A stretch of 64,000 nt of DNA from Lachnospiraceae bacterium. Lineage in GTDB: Bacteria; Bacillota; Clostridia; Lachnospirales; Lachnospiraceae. Position 1 is the first letter of the stretch; every line of letters begins with the position of its first letter. Positions 18,324 through 28,131 of the stretch are shown one piece after another. The notes below the pieces were generated by a model. That model saw only the letters and a program-made list of their open reading frames with translations, did not search any database and was not told the DNA's origin. The stretch is taken from contig JAFVHP010000034.1 of the NCBI GenBank assembly GCA_017474455.1, positions 248,001 to 312,000 of the forward strand, given 5' to 3'. The translations under genes were made by a program, and so were the position numbers.

Positions 18324-19133
18324 CTAGAAACTCCCCTCATATTTTTTCCCGAAGAATTTTGCATTCAGGAAAGCGGATATCTTTCCGGGCCAGTTGACCC
18401 TTTCCATATAGATACAGGGCATTTCGGCAATATCCTTTTTATCCAGCAGCTTTTCCTCCGACTGCTGTTCCAGCCATACGTTGAACAATATCTCGCTGAT
18501 CCTGCCGAAAAATCTCCCCTGGTAAGCAGAGAGCCCGTCCATATCAACGACCTTTTCCAGGCTGAACAGTATATCAAACAGCCATGTGCAGTATGCATCC
18601 ATGAGGTCTCTTCTCATGATCATCATATTGAACATGTACGCGCTGCGCCTGCGCATGATCCTGTCGAAGCTGCTCAGATATGCCGGGCAGGACTTGGCTA
18701 TGATCTCTCTGGTCCTGTCCAGCTGGGCGGCATAGTGGGTGTGTTTGTAATGGCTGTAGATCGTCTCGATAAAGTATCTGCGCTTTCTGGGGACGATCAC
18801 ACTGTGCTCCCGGAGCAGTTCTTCCAACTGTTCCGCGCTCAGTACGGAATCAAAGTGATCCCGTCCCGTTGTCCCGTTTCCGAGATACCTTCTGTAATGG
18901 ACAAGTCCCAGATACTTGCAGGCAAGATTTTTCCATCCCCAGTAAAGGACGGTCAGCTCGCAGAAATGCGGGTTGCGTTCCGAGATATTATCACCTGTAT
19001 CATCGCGCGCGAAAGTATCCGGTATATCTCCCGGTACTGCAAGCGCGGCACCTCCGAACACAGCCTGATAGACATCGTCTGCCGGCATTCGGTATCGCTT
19101 ATGGGAACAGACCATAATCCTGATGTCAGCCAT
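18324..19133 (-). CDS. DUF4422 family glycosyltransferase-like protein
   Basis: A 269-residue DUF4422 protein, a family found in capsule and exopolysaccharide clusters and thought to be glycosyltransferases. It opens with IRIMVCSHKRY and contains the ELTVLYWGWKN and GLVHYRRYLG segments typical of the family, then SHYKHTHYAAQLD. No signal peptide or membrane helix is seen. It ends with TAG, which matters for interpreting other stops here. The start ATG at 19133 has no ribosome site of its own; a small upstream frame with a strong one overlaps it. The GT26 fusion follows after 9 bases. Confidence 0.85.
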   Translation of the reverse strand: MADIRIMVCSHKRYRMPADDVYQAVFGGAALAVPGDIPDTFARDDTGDNISERNPHFCELTVLYWGWKNLACKYLGLVHYRRYLGNGTTGRDHFDSVLSAEQLEELLREHSVIVPRKRRYFIETIYSHYKHTHYAAQLDRTREIIAKSCPAYLSSFDRIMRRRSAYMFNMMIMRRDLMDAYCTWLFDILFSLEKVVDMDGLSAYQGRFFGRISEILFNVWLEQQSEEKLLDKKDIAEMPCIYMERVNWPGKISAFLNAKFFGKKYEGSF

Positions 19134-19176
19134 TATATAAAGCCTGTCCGGTATAAATCATGAACCTGTACGGCAC
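19126..19176 (-). CDS. Possible 16-codon leader overlapping the DUF4422 start
   Basis: A GTG at 19176 is preceded by GGAGGAG with a 6-base spacing and opens a 16-codon frame. Its TGA (19126-19128) lies just inside the start of the DUF4422 gene (ATGGCTGA overlap). The DUF4422 ATG itself lacks a Shine-Dalgarno, so re-initiation from this frame could supply its translation. The peptide resembles no known regulatory leader. This is inferred from signals only. Confidence 0.35.
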   Translation of the reverse strand: MPYRFMIYTGQALYNG

Positions 19177-19212
19177 CCTTGTCTCCTCCTGCAGCCAGAA
19201 CCTGCTGCAATT

Positions 19213-19221
19213 AGTATAGCA
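19213..19221 (-). promoter_or_regulatory. Extended -10 promoter candidate before the DUF4422 gene
   Basis: The minus strand reads TGC-TATACT with TATACT at 19213-19218, in the 100-base gap after the GT-C gene. The -35 region is weak. It would let DUF4422, the GT26 fusion and glf be expressed separately from the upstream genes. Confidence 0.45.
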
Positions 19222-19234
19222 CAGTCGTCCAGAC

Positions 19235-20872
19235 TCACTGCATGTCCTGCAGCTTCCCGGTCTGTCCTGTCCAGACGGCTGCCGCGGACGAAGCGCTTAT
19301 GATGAAGACCGGCACATAAATATAAAGATACCTTGCCCTTGCTTCGAACAGTTCGACAAACAGGAAAACGCCCATGATGGCGATCAGGATCATGCACCGG
19401 ACAGCATCCGGCTTCCTTTTGCGGTTCAGGATACCGTCCATGAGGCAAAGGAACAGTACCGTGATCCATCCTGCCTGTTCTGCAAGTGCCAGATATCTGT
19501 AATTCTTCCCGGTGTCCCAGAAGATACTCCGCAAAAAATCCGTAACGGCATGCCGCGATTCGAAGGTCTGCATATAGAAGTTGCCTTCTATGCCGAACGA
19601 AAATGTCCCGTCATGAAAATTCACAAGGGTCTTTCCCGCCTGGAACGGGATAACCCCGAAGGGCAGCATCTCCCTGATCCTCCTCTTCGCTTCCGTCATA
19701 TCTTCATCATTGCGGTATTCATAATCATTGATGAACATGGACCTGTCCACGTCCTCATAATTAAACGTCCCTGTGCTATCCTTATTCCATCCCATCATCA
19801 GGTAGTGCCTGAAAGTAAACTCCTTTTCCCTGTCGATGGCAAATCCTATGTGCCCGGCAATACCTGTATATACAGCTCCTGACAGCAGAAATACAAGAAT
19901 AAGTAAAGCGGTCTTCAAAGCAAAACCGGAAAGGATCTTTTACCGTTCCTGACCCTTCTTCAGAACAGCTCCCGCCCCGGTCCTGAATACTTCCGTTATC
20001 ATGATCGCGATGAAGATGATCGCAGCTGTTGCCTTCAGACGGTATCCCCAATAGGCAAGGACGCAGGCGAGTCCCCAGTATAGTATCGCAAAACGCCCTT
20101 TTTTCAGCACCTTAAGGTACAGATACACCATGGACACGGGCAGGATAAGGGACATACTGTCCGTGTAGACGACGACCAGCCACGGTGAGATCCCGATGAG
20201 CAGGACATACAGGAACCAGCCGAAGATGGCGGCACCGTCAGAATGCAGCTCCGGGTTCATTTCCTTTATGATCCGGTAAAGCAGGTATCCGGTCAGAGTG
20301 CTTAAGGCACACTGCAGGACCACAAAAACATACAGAGCAGCAGGGAAAGAAACAACACCTGCCCTCTGCAGAATGCTGAATATGGTTTTTTCAATGAACA
20401 GGATGAGGATGTTGTTGGGATACATGGAGTAATAGCCGGCAGCCACTTCCGTCAGAGGCTCACCATGAGCCAGCAAAAGCGCATCCGTCATTATGTTCTC
20501 CCCTGCGTCCCATCCGGTCTCAAAATAGATATTGTATGAAATAAACAGCTGGAAAACAAAAAGGATAAGAGATGCTGCCCGGATATCGAATCTCTTCAAA
20601 AAGATCAGACCGTGACCCGGAAGCCGTATGAGACAGAGGATCGCGATGACAATGGCCAACAGCAGCCAGTTGGGAACGAGGAACTGCTTTCTGACCCATT
20701 CCGCAGTCTCCAGCCTGTTCATGAACAGGACAACGGACAGGATCCATATCAAGACCGCCGAATACAAGAAGTATATTGTTCTGCCGGCAGCTTTAACCGC
20801 CATTTCCGGAATACGGCCGGCGTCACCTTTGCCGGGATCACTCACGCCGGCAGACCCGTTCTTATATGACAT
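19235..20872 (-). pseudogene. GT-C type membrane glycosyltransferase, interrupted by an in-frame TAA
   Basis: Read from an ATG at 20872 this is a 545-codon multi-pass protein like the GT-C/GT39 transferases that use polyprenyl-phosphate sugars outside the membrane. The first loop has YFETGWDAGENIMTDALLLA, with the acidic residue expected for catalysis, and GYYSMYPNNILILFI. Codon 311 (19940-19942) is TAA. The same frame continues without a shift into FALKTALLILVFLLSGAVYTG and 228 further residues, including several more helices. The piece after the stop would have to start at a TTG without a ribosome site. A CAA to TAA change is the simplest cause. The start has only a weak ribosome signal. 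Confidence 0.8.
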
Positions 20873-20881
20873 AGGCACTGG

Positions 20882-22945
20882 TCAAAAACAGAATTCAAAG
20901 GGGACCGTCGAATGAGCTTTCTTGATGATATTGGCATAATACCAGTAGAACAAAAGTCCGGCGATCACTATTATCGTCAACGCGATCTTTACAGGTTTCG
21001 ACAGTTTGGATTCCGAATATGCGGTAAGATATCTCACCTTAAAAATACTGACATAATACTGGAACCTGATATTAAACAGGCTGCCCGTGGATGCATAGAC
21101 CAGGTCCAGCAATCCTATGAAGACATTGAATGTATTGCCTTCGTGCAGGTCACGGCTGTCACTTGTATCTTCGGCGTCAGTTTTTCTGCGCCTTTTGAAC
21201 CTCTTTGAATATAATCTCTCAAGTACGGCATAGAGTAAACAGATAAAAAGACAGAAACAGGTAATTACGAGATTTTCCGGATCAAAGCTGAACAGGCTGC
21301 TTTCTTTGAAATCAAAGATAAAAACGCTGTATTTTTTATCCAGAAGACCATGTCCGATCAAGGATGAAATGAGCGGGCTCGTGATAAGCGGCAAAAAGAT
21401 AGGTACCAGAAGGATCAGTCCCGCAAGAGCGTATTTGATATACCTGCCCAGCCTGTCAGACTGCATGATCTTCGAAACAGCATACGCCGGTACGGCGATC
21501 AGCGCGGAATAATGGAATCCTGTCGCGATCAGGACGATCGGGATAAGCCTCTTTAAAGTAAGCTTCCCAAAGTCGGAGAACAGGTAAAAGATCATGGCTA
21601 CCGCTATCATCTGCCTTAAAAGGTCCAGGGACGCGTTATAGAACAGCAGGCAGAATGCCAGCCAGGGCAGCCAGTAGTTTTTTTCCTCGAACAGATTCCT
21701 GATCCCGAGGAAAACGAATCCGCATATAAGGAAAGAAACGATACCCAGGAACACATGAGAATTATGGAAAATGACGACGGTGATATAATGCAGCAGCAGA
21801 AATAGCGGCTCTTCTATACTTAACCGTTCTGCCAGAAGCTGCGGAAGCGGGACCCCTTTGCTCAGAATAGTATTCTGGACCGGGATGACATAGATGCTGA
21901 TATCGTATCCGACAGCGTAGCTTCGTAATGCCGCCAGAAGGACAAGGGTCAGGACGCCCAGACAATAGAACAGATTCTTGACAATACGGGTCTCAAATCT
22001 CGCTCCGACCAAGATAAAGAGCATCGAGACCAGAAACGCGATCAGATATTCAATGTTGTTGATTATATTATTGCGCAAAGTCGGCCGGACTGATTCCAGC
22101 GATCCGAAATGCCGGTCTATCCCATTGATATAGATCGTTTCATTCTGGGCGATCCTGCCGTCTTCCTTCACATACCGCATACAGTCATACGGAGTGAAAT
22201 GGATCAGCCGGTCCGTCGCCATCTCACAGTCGTTTTCCGGATCGAAGAAATACCATTCATCTTCTATCTGGGTCCAGCCGACCAGCCTTATGCCGTTTTC
22301 GTCAAATCCGAAATACTTATCCCCTATGGCACAGATACCGGTCTGGATCATACCCGTCTCGGGATCGGCATAATATACATTGGTGTCGACTTCGAACCAG
22401 CCGGTCGTAATGGCCCCGTTGTTCTGCTCGTCACAGTAATACATGGCGGCAACATCGTTGTATTCATTCAGTTCCTTCACGAAACCGTAATTCATGCCTA
22501 CGGCCGGTGTGAAGAAATACCGGTTCTCCCCGATCAGCACATTTCCGAATTCGCAGATACTGTTGGAATTGAAATAATACGCTTTGTCGTTGATCACTTC
22601 CACGGCATCATGATAGGCAATACCGTTCTCATCAAAGTAATACAGATCCTTGCCGAGGATCATCCATGTATGCTCGGCATTTCCACCGTCATAGTAGGAA
22701 TAATGCAGCCCTTCCGGCGTTATGACAAGCTGGTCTTTATCTCCTTCAACGGGATTGACGGCAGAACTGCCGGGAGGACCCGAGACATCTATGGTATTCT
22801 GTTCTGATCCCTCATCGGCATATGCTGACAGCGGCGACTGCCAAAACGCAGACACCGTAATAAGAAGGGCTGTGCATATAAGCAGGCATGCCCGCAGTCC
22901 GATATTGATATTTTTATATTGAATAAGTCTGAACATAAACAGCAT
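20882..22945 (-). CDS. EpsG-type polysaccharide polymerase with an extracellular wall-binding repeat domain
   Basis: A 687-residue fusion. Residues 1-43 are a signal sequence ending AYADEG. Residues 75-265 carry degenerate choline/cell-wall-binding repeats: YYFDENG (102-108), YYFNSNS (123-129), YFFTPAVG (143-150), YYADPETG (191-198), YFGFDENG (211-218), WYFFDPEN (231-238). From about 298 on there are ten or so membrane helices with the EpsG hallmark RSYAVGYDISIYV (341-353), a family thought to polymerise exopolysaccharide repeat units. The binding domain would face outside. AAGGA lies 6 bases before the start. It heads the envelope cluster and has its own promoter. Confidence 0.87.
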   Translation of the reverse strand: MLFMFRLIQYKNINIGLRACLLICTALLITVSAFWQSPLSAYADEGSEQNTIDVSGPPGSSAVNPVEGDKDQLVITPEGLHYSYYDGGNAEHTWMILGKDLYYFDENGIAYHDAVEVINDKAYYFNSNSICEFGNVLIGENRYFFTPAVGMNYGFVKELNEYNDVAAMYYCDEQNNGAITTGWFEVDTNVYYADPETGMIQTGICAIGDKYFGFDENGIRLVGWTQIEDEWYFFDPENDCEMATDRLIHFTPYDCMRYVKEDGRIAQNETIYINGIDRHFGSLESVRPTLRNNIINNIEYLIAFLVSMLFILVGARFETRIVKNLFYCLGVLTLVLLAALRSYAVGYDISIYVIPVQNTILSKGVPLPQLLAERLSIEEPLFLLLHYITVVIFHNSHVFLGIVSFLICGFVFLGIRNLFEEKNYWLPWLAFCLLFYNASLDLLRQMIAVAMIFYLFSDFGKLTLKRLIPIVLIATGFHYSALIAVPAYAVSKIMQSDRLGRYIKYALAGLILLVPIFLPLITSPLISSLIGHGLLDKKYSVFIFDFKESSLFSFDPENLVITCFCLFICLLYAVLERLYSKRFKRRRKTDAEDTSDSRDLHEGNTFNVFIGLLDLVYASTGSLFNIRFQYYVSIFKVRYLTAYSESKLSKPVKIALTIIVIAGLLFYWYYANIIKKAHSTVPFEFCF

Positions 22946-22977
22946 TCAGTTCCTTATCGGCATAATTAATTAATCAC

Positions 22978-23007
22978 AGTATACCGATTAACGGATACTT
23001 TTCGCAA
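22978..23007 (-). promoter_or_regulatory. Promoter of the envelope polysaccharide cluster, TTGCGA-N18-TATACT
   Basis: On the minus strand TTGCGA (23002-23007) and TATACT (22978-22983) are 18 bases apart, about 33 bases before the EpsG fusion start. It is the only good promoter between the queA terminator and that gene. Confidence 0.65.
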
Positions 23008-23034
23008 CTTCTGTTTTACGATGCCTGGTTCCTG

Positions 23035-23075
23035 CAGAAAAGGCCTGCCGCTCACCTGATGATACGGCAGGCCTT
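23035..23075 (-). terminator. Rho-independent terminator after queA
   Basis: An 11 bp perfect stem (AAGGCCTGCCG with CGGCAGGCCTT) has a 14-base loop and is followed on the minus strand by TTCTGC, giving a four-T run. It lies 49 bases past the queA stop and isolates the polysaccharide cluster. Confidence 0.75.
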
Positions 23076-23123
23076 AAGTGTCTTTGTGTTCCGGTCCCTT
23101 CCCGGCAGATACCCCTGAAACTG

Positions 23124-24179
23124 TTACAGGATCAGCATGGCATCCCCAAAGGAAAAGAATCTGTACCTGAGATCGACTGCCTCTTTATAAGCCGACAGTA
23201 TCTTTTCCCTTCCGGCAAAAGCAGATACCAGCATCAGCAGGGTCGACTCCGGAAGATGGAAATTGGTGATCAGGCCGTCCATCACTTTAAATCTGTAGCC
23301 CGGATATATGAATATGGATGTATCGCCGCTTACAGGCTTCATCCGGCCGTTATCATCAGCCGCCGATTCCACTGTCCTGCAGCTCGTGGTCCCTACACAG
23401 ATCACCCTGTGCCCGCTTTCTCTGGTCGCATTGATCAGATCCGCGCAGCTTTCCGATACCCGGTACCATTCCGAATGCATCTTATGCTTTGTGACATCTT
23501 CCACCTGGACAGGCCTGAACGTTCCGAGTCCTACATGCAGTGTAACATAGCCGATATTGATACCTTTTGACTCGGCATCCTTAAGGAGCTGCGGCGTAAA
23601 ATGCAGACCGGCCGTTGGCGCGGCGGCAGAACCGTCATACCTGGCATATACTGTCTGATATCTTCCGGGATCCTGCAGCTTATGCGTTATGTACGGGGGG
23701 AGCGGCATTTCTCCCAGCTTATCCAGGACTTCCTCAAAGATACCTTCATAAGCAAAACTGACGATACGGTTGCCGTCGGGAAGCACACTTTCTATCCTGG
23801 CTTTTAAAAGGCCGTCGCCAAAAACTACACTTGCGCCTTCTTTGAGCCGTTTCCCGGGGCGCACCAGGCACTCCCATCTGTCAGCATCGACCCGTTTGAG
23901 CAAAAGGATCTCAGCCTGTCCGCCGGATGGTTCCCGGACACCCAGGAGCCTGGCAGGAATGACCCTGGTATCATTCAGGATCAGGGTATCGCCTGCATCG
24001 ATATAATCCAGAATGTCATAAAAATGCCTGTGCTCGATGGTCCCGCCGGCGCGGTCAATGACCATCAGCCTCGATGAGCTCCTGTCCTCCAGGGGATCCT
24101 GGGCGATCAGTTCCTTCGGCAGTTCATAATTATAATCACTCGTACGCAGGTATCCTGCGTCGTCTTTATACTCCGGCAT
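23124..24179 (-). CDS. queA: S-adenosylmethionine:tRNA ribosyltransferase-isomerase
   Basis: A 351-residue QueA, which transfers the ribosyl group of SAM onto 7-aminomethyl-7-deazaguanine in tRNA to form epoxyqueuosine. Motifs: [17 protein letters not shown] at the N-terminus, [43 protein letters not shown] and the terminal [11 protein letters not shown]. The start at 24179 lies 14 bases inside the end of the aminopeptidase gene; longer frames upstream only add non-conserved sequence that shadows that gene. A terminator follows. Confidence 0.95.
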   Translation of the reverse strand: MPEYKDDAGYLRTSDYNYELPKELIAQDPLEDRSSSRLMVIDRAGGTIEHRHFYDILDYIDAGDTLILNDTRVIPARLLGVREPSGGQAEILLLKRVDADRWECLVRPGKRLKEGASVVFGDGLLKARIESVLPDGNRIVSFAYEGIFEEVLDKLGEMPLPPYITHKLQDPGRYQTVYARYDGSAAAPTAGLHFTPQLLKDAESKGINIGYVTLHVGLGTFRPVQVEDVTKHKMHSEWYRVSESCADLINATRESGHRVICVGTTSCRTVESAADDNGRMKPVSGDTSIFIYPGYRFKVMDGLITNFHLPESTLLMLVSAFAGREKILSAYKEAVDLRYRFFSFGDAMLIL

Positions 24180-25602
24180 TTTCCAGGAAAGCGGCATAAC
24201 CGCGGTATGCTTCATACAGGTCTGCTTTGCTGACGGCTTCCCACGGTGCATGCATATTCAGGACGGCAATACCCGAATCAATGACGTTCATTCCGTATAA
24301 AGCGAGGATATAGGCGATCGTTCCGCCGCCGCCCACGTCCACCTTTCCCAGTTCTGCCGTCTGGGTCTGGATATTGCTCTTTTCAAAGATTCCTCTCAAA
24401 TGAGCTATATACTCCGCATTGGCATCATTTGACCCGGATTTGCCCCTGGAACCCGTAAACTTGTTGAATACAAGGCCGTGTCCCAGGAAAGCCGCGTTTT
24501 TCTTTTCAAAAGCAGCCGCATACTGCGGATCAAACGCCGCGCTCACATCGGAAGAAAGCATGCAGCTGGCTGCGAGGCACCTTCTCAGAGAAAGCTCCGA
24601 ATAGCTGCCGGTCAGATTCATCAGTTCGGCTACGGCATTTTCAAAGAATCTTGACTGCATGCCGGTAGCGCCGACCGATCCGATCTCTTCCTTATCCACC
24701 AGCAGCGTGCAGGAAGTCCTCTCCGGCACCGGGGCATTTAACTGCGCGGCAAAGGAAGGATAGGCACAGACCCTGTCGTCATGTCCGTAAGCGAGGATCA
24801 TGGAGCGGTCAAAGCCCGCGTCTCTCGCCCTTCCGGCCGGGACCACTTCCAGTTCTGCCGATTCGAAATCTTCTTCCGTAATACCGTAGGTATCGTTCAG
24901 AATATGGAGTATTGCCTTCTTGACAGGATCAGATACCTTTTTGGCTTCCGGATCGACTGTGCCCGCTTTTCCTGCCCTGGTCCTGCCGTCAATAATGACA
25001 GGCTTTGAACCGATGATAAGGTCCAGCGCCTCGCCTTCAACGACCTTGGACGCTGTTTTGCCCATGTATTCCTGCGAAAGGTGGATCAGAAGATCCGAAA
25101 CAAAGAAAACAGGATCGTCTTCGTCTTCTCCGACGTTCAGGATCACCGTTTCCCCGTCTTTTTTGACGATCACGCCGTGGAGCGCCAGAGGTATGGCTAC
25201 ATATAGGTATTTTTTGATCCCGCCGTAATAATGCGTATCCAGATAGGCGATCTCACTGTCTTCGTACAGCGGATTCTGCTTCACGTCCAGCCTGGGGGAA
25301 TCGATATGGGCGCCGAGGATATTCATGCCCTGCTCCAGCGGCTGTTTTCCGATATTGAACAGCACCATGGACTTGTTCATGCATACGCTGTATACGCGGT
25401 CGCCGGCTTTCAGCGCCCGGCCTTCCCGGACGGCTTCATCCAGCTCGGTATAACCGGCCTTCTGCGCCTCATTCACGAAATAATCGATACATTCCCTTTC
25501 CGTCTTGCACTGGTCGAGGAATGACTTGTAGCCTTCCGCAAATGCCGTGCAGGCTTTCTGCAGTTTTGCATCATACAGTTCCCAGACATTCTTTCTTTCC
25601 AT
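24166..25602 (-). CDS. M18 family aspartyl/leucyl aminopeptidase
   Basis: A 478-residue zinc aminopeptidase of family M18. Metal and catalytic segments visible: [70 protein letters not shown] and the terminal [18 protein letters not shown]. It removes N-terminal residues from peptides in the cytoplasm. AAGGAG lies about 9 bases before the ATG at 25602; a GTG two codons earlier is too close to that site. It overlaps queA by 14 bases. Confidence 0.92.
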   Translation of the reverse strand: MERKNVWELYDAKLQKACTAFAEGYKSFLDQCKTERECIDYFVNEAQKAGYTELDEAVREGRALKAGDRVYSVCMNKSMVLFNIGKQPLEQGMNILGAHIDSPRLDVKQNPLYEDSEIAYLDTHYYGGIKKYLYVAIPLALHGVIVKKDGETVILNVGEDEDDPVFFVSDLLIHLSQEYMGKTASKVVEGEALDLIIGSKPVIIDGRTRAGKAGTVDPEAKKVSDPVKKAILHILNDTYGITEEDFESAELEVVPAGRARDAGFDRSMILAYGHDDRVCAYPSFAAQLNAPVPERTSCTLLVDKEEIGSVGATGMQSRFFENAVAELMNLTGSYSELSLRRCLAASCMLSSDVSAAFDPQYAAAFEKKNAAFLGHGLVFNKFTGSRGKSGSNDANAEYIAHLRGIFEKSNIQTQTAELGKVDVGGGGTIAYILALYGMNVIDSGIAVLNMHAPWEAVSKADLYEAYRGYAAFLENAGV

Positions 25603-25630
25603 GATCACACTCTCCTTACCCCTGCCGGCT

Positions 25631-28078
25631 TCAGGCCCTTAACTCAACGCCGATCTCTTTGAGGCCTGCCAGGATCTTTTCCATAGCGGCTGCAACTTCC
25701 TGCTCTTCCAGCGTACGCTCTTTATGCCTGAATGTAAGGCTGTAGGCAATGGATTTATATCCTGACGCGATCTGCGCGCCTTCATACAGGTCGAACAGCC
25801 TGTAGGATTCAAGTATGCTGCCGCCGTTTGTCCGGAATACATCTTCCAGTTCTCCGGCCGTTATCCTTGAGGGCACCAGCATGGAAAGATCCCTGGTCAT
25901 GGCAGGATACCTTGCAATGCCGTCATAGTGCGGTTCAAGATTCGTTTCTTCCGTAAATGCCCTGAGCATGAGCTGGGCAATGTAAGCCCGCTCGCCGATC
26001 TCGTAATTCTTCAGTACGACGGGATGCACCTCTCCTATAACACCGAGGTAGCTGCCGTTGTAATAAAGCTCTGCCTGGCGTCCCGGATGCAGATAGGAAA
26101 CGCCCGCATCCGCCTTAAGGACCAGCCTGTCCTTCATACCGAGCCTGCCCATCAGTTCTTCGACCGTGCCCTTTAATGTATAGAAATCCCCTTCTCCGTA
26201 AAAGCCGAGAGAAAGTACTTTCTCTTCATCGGGAAGTTCCGTCAGAGGCAGCGCCTTGGGAAGATAGACATTGGCGATTTCAAAGAGTCTGACATCCTTA
26301 TTCCTCCTGTTATAGTTGGTGGAAAGATTCGTCAGCATCCCGTTCAGAGTCGTTGTACGCATGTAGGCGAAGTCCTCGCCCAGCGGATTGGATATCCGGA
26401 TCGCGCTGCGTTCTTTTGCGTCTTCGGGCAGAAGGAGCTTGTCATAGACCTTCCTGCTCTCAAATGAATAGTTCATCGCTTCGGAGAAGCCGTAGCTTCT
26501 GGCCACACTGCGGGCGATGTTCTCCACCCTCGTGTTGAATGTAAGCCCGCCGAAAGTAGCCGCGCTCTTCGGCAGCGTTGTGGGAATATTGTCATACCCG
26601 GTAAACCTGGCAACTTCCTCCGCGATATCGCACATGGCAAGAACATCCTGCCTGAAAGTAGGAATGATCAGTTCGCCTTTTGCCGGATCATACCCGAATT
26701 CCAGTTTCCTGAAGATATCCATCATCACATCTTCGGAATAATCCGTACCGAGATAAGCGTTGATCTTTTCGGCGCTGAAAGGGATCCTCACCAGAGGCTT
26801 GATCGGCGAACAGACATCGACGACGCCTTTCGCCACACGCCCGCACCCCAGTTCTTCCATCAGCTGGCAGGCCCTGTTGATCGCTTCGAGGGCATTGACC
26901 GGATCAAGGCCTTTCTCAAACATGGAAGACGCTTCCGTCCTCAGCCCGATCCTCTTTGCGGATTTACGGATATTGGAGCCGTGGAAGCAGGCCGCTTCGA
27001 ACAGGACCGTCTTCACGTCATCCGTGATCTTTGTATTTTCACCGCCCATAATGCCGGCAATGCCGATCTCTTTTTCGGCATCGCAGATCATGAGGACGTC
27101 TTTATCCAGCTTCCTGTCCTGTTCATCAAGGGTCTGGAATACATCGCCGTCATTCGCACGCCTGACGATGATCTTATGTCCGGCGACCCTGTCCAGGTCA
27201 TATGCATGCATCGGCTGGCCGTATTCCAGCATGACGTAGTTCGTGATATCGACCAGGTTATTGATCGGCCTGATGCCTGCAGCAGCCAGTCTTCTCTGCA
27301 TCCACTTCGGTGAAGGCGCTATCTTTACATCCGTGCAGACCCTGGCGCAGTACCGTGAACAGAGGTCAGCGTCTCGGATCTCGACGTCGATCATATCTGC
27401 TGTATTCTCGTCTGTCTCCGTAAAGCTTATCCTGGGCTGTTCAAAAGGAAGGTCAAATGTTGCCGCCGCTTCCCTTGCAATGCCTAGGACACTGTAACAG
27501 TCGACACGGTTGGAAGTGATCTCGTATTCAAAGACCGTTTCGTGCAGGCCCAGCGCTTCGACCGCGTCGGAACCGACCGCGGGAAGATCGTCACCGGTAA
27601 AGACATAGATACCATTCTCCGGAGCTTCGGGATAATAATCCCTCGAAGATCCCAGTTCCTCAATGGAACACATCATGCCGGCACTTTCGACGCCGCGGAG
27701 TTTTCCCGCTTTGATCTTTATCCCGTCCTCGGGATTGGGGGAACCGTCATGTCCGCCGGCTACCTTTCCGCCGGAAAGGACCACGGGTACCGTCTGCCCT
27801 GTCTCTACGTTCGGAGCGCCTGTTACGATCTGAATGCAGCCGGTCTCATTGCCTGCCGCTTCGCTGCCCACATCCACTTTGCAGACGACGAGCTTGTCCG
27901 CGTCCGGATGCGGCTGGATGTCCACTATCCTGCCTACTACGATGTTCTCAAGATTTTTGTCTGTCCTGTACATGCCATCGACCTTGGTGCCGGTCATGGT
28001 CATTCTGTCATTGTATTCCTGGTCGGTGCATGAAAGCCCCGGTACATATGCCTTGATCCATGAAAGAGGTGTATTCAT
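25631..28078 (-). CDS. pheT: Phenylalanyl-tRNA synthetase beta subunit
   Basis: An 815-residue PheRS beta chain. In order it has the N-terminal EMAP-type tRNA-binding domain (VVGRIVDIQPHPDADKLVVCKVDVG), the B3/B4 editing domain (RPINNLVDITNYVMLEYGQPMHAYDLDRV), the B5 domain, the catalytic-like core, and a C-terminal anticodon-binding fold (ARYPAMTRDLSMLVP). It pairs with PheS to form the alpha2beta2 enzyme that charges tRNA-Phe and edits Tyr-tRNA-Phe. It begins 53 bases after pheS. Confidence 0.97.
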   Translation of the reverse strand: MNTPLSWIKAYVPGLSCTDQEYNDRMTMTGTKVDGMYRTDKNLENIVVGRIVDIQPHPDADKLVVCKVDVGSEAAGNETGCIQIVTGAPNVETGQTVPVVLSGGKVAGGHDGSPNPEDGIKIKAGKLRGVESAGMMCSIEELGSSRDYYPEAPENGIYVFTGDDLPAVGSDAVEALGLHETVFEYEITSNRVDCYSVLGIAREAAATFDLPFEQPRISFTETDENTADMIDVEIRDADLCSRYCARVCTDVKIAPSPKWMQRRLAAAGIRPINNLVDITNYVMLEYGQPMHAYDLDRVAGHKIIVRRANDGDVFQTLDEQDRKLDKDVLMICDAEKEIGIAGIMGGENTKITDDVKTVLFEAACFHGSNIRKSAKRIGLRTEASSMFEKGLDPVNALEAINRACQLMEELGCGRVAKGVVDVCSPIKPLVRIPFSAEKINAYLGTDYSEDVMMDIFRKLEFGYDPAKGELIIPTFRQDVLAMCDIAEEVARFTGYDNIPTTLPKSAATFGGLTFNTRVENIARSVARSYGFSEAMNYSFESRKVYDKLLLPEDAKERSAIRISNPLGEDFAYMRTTTLNGMLTNLSTNYNRRNKDVRLFEIANVYLPKALPLTELPDEEKVLSLGFYGEGDFYTLKGTVEELMGRLGMKDRLVLKADAGVSYLHPGRQAELYYNGSYLGVIGEVHPVVLKNYEIGERAYIAQLMLRAFTEETNLEPHYDGIARYPAMTRDLSMLVPSRITAGELEDVFRTNGGSILESYRLFDLYEGAQIASGYKSIAYSLTFRHKERTLEEQEVAAAMEKILAGLKEIGVELRA

Positions 28079-28131
28079 CTGTATTCTCCATTCTTATATG
28101 CGGAATCTATCCCATCCTGTGTCAGACCTGA

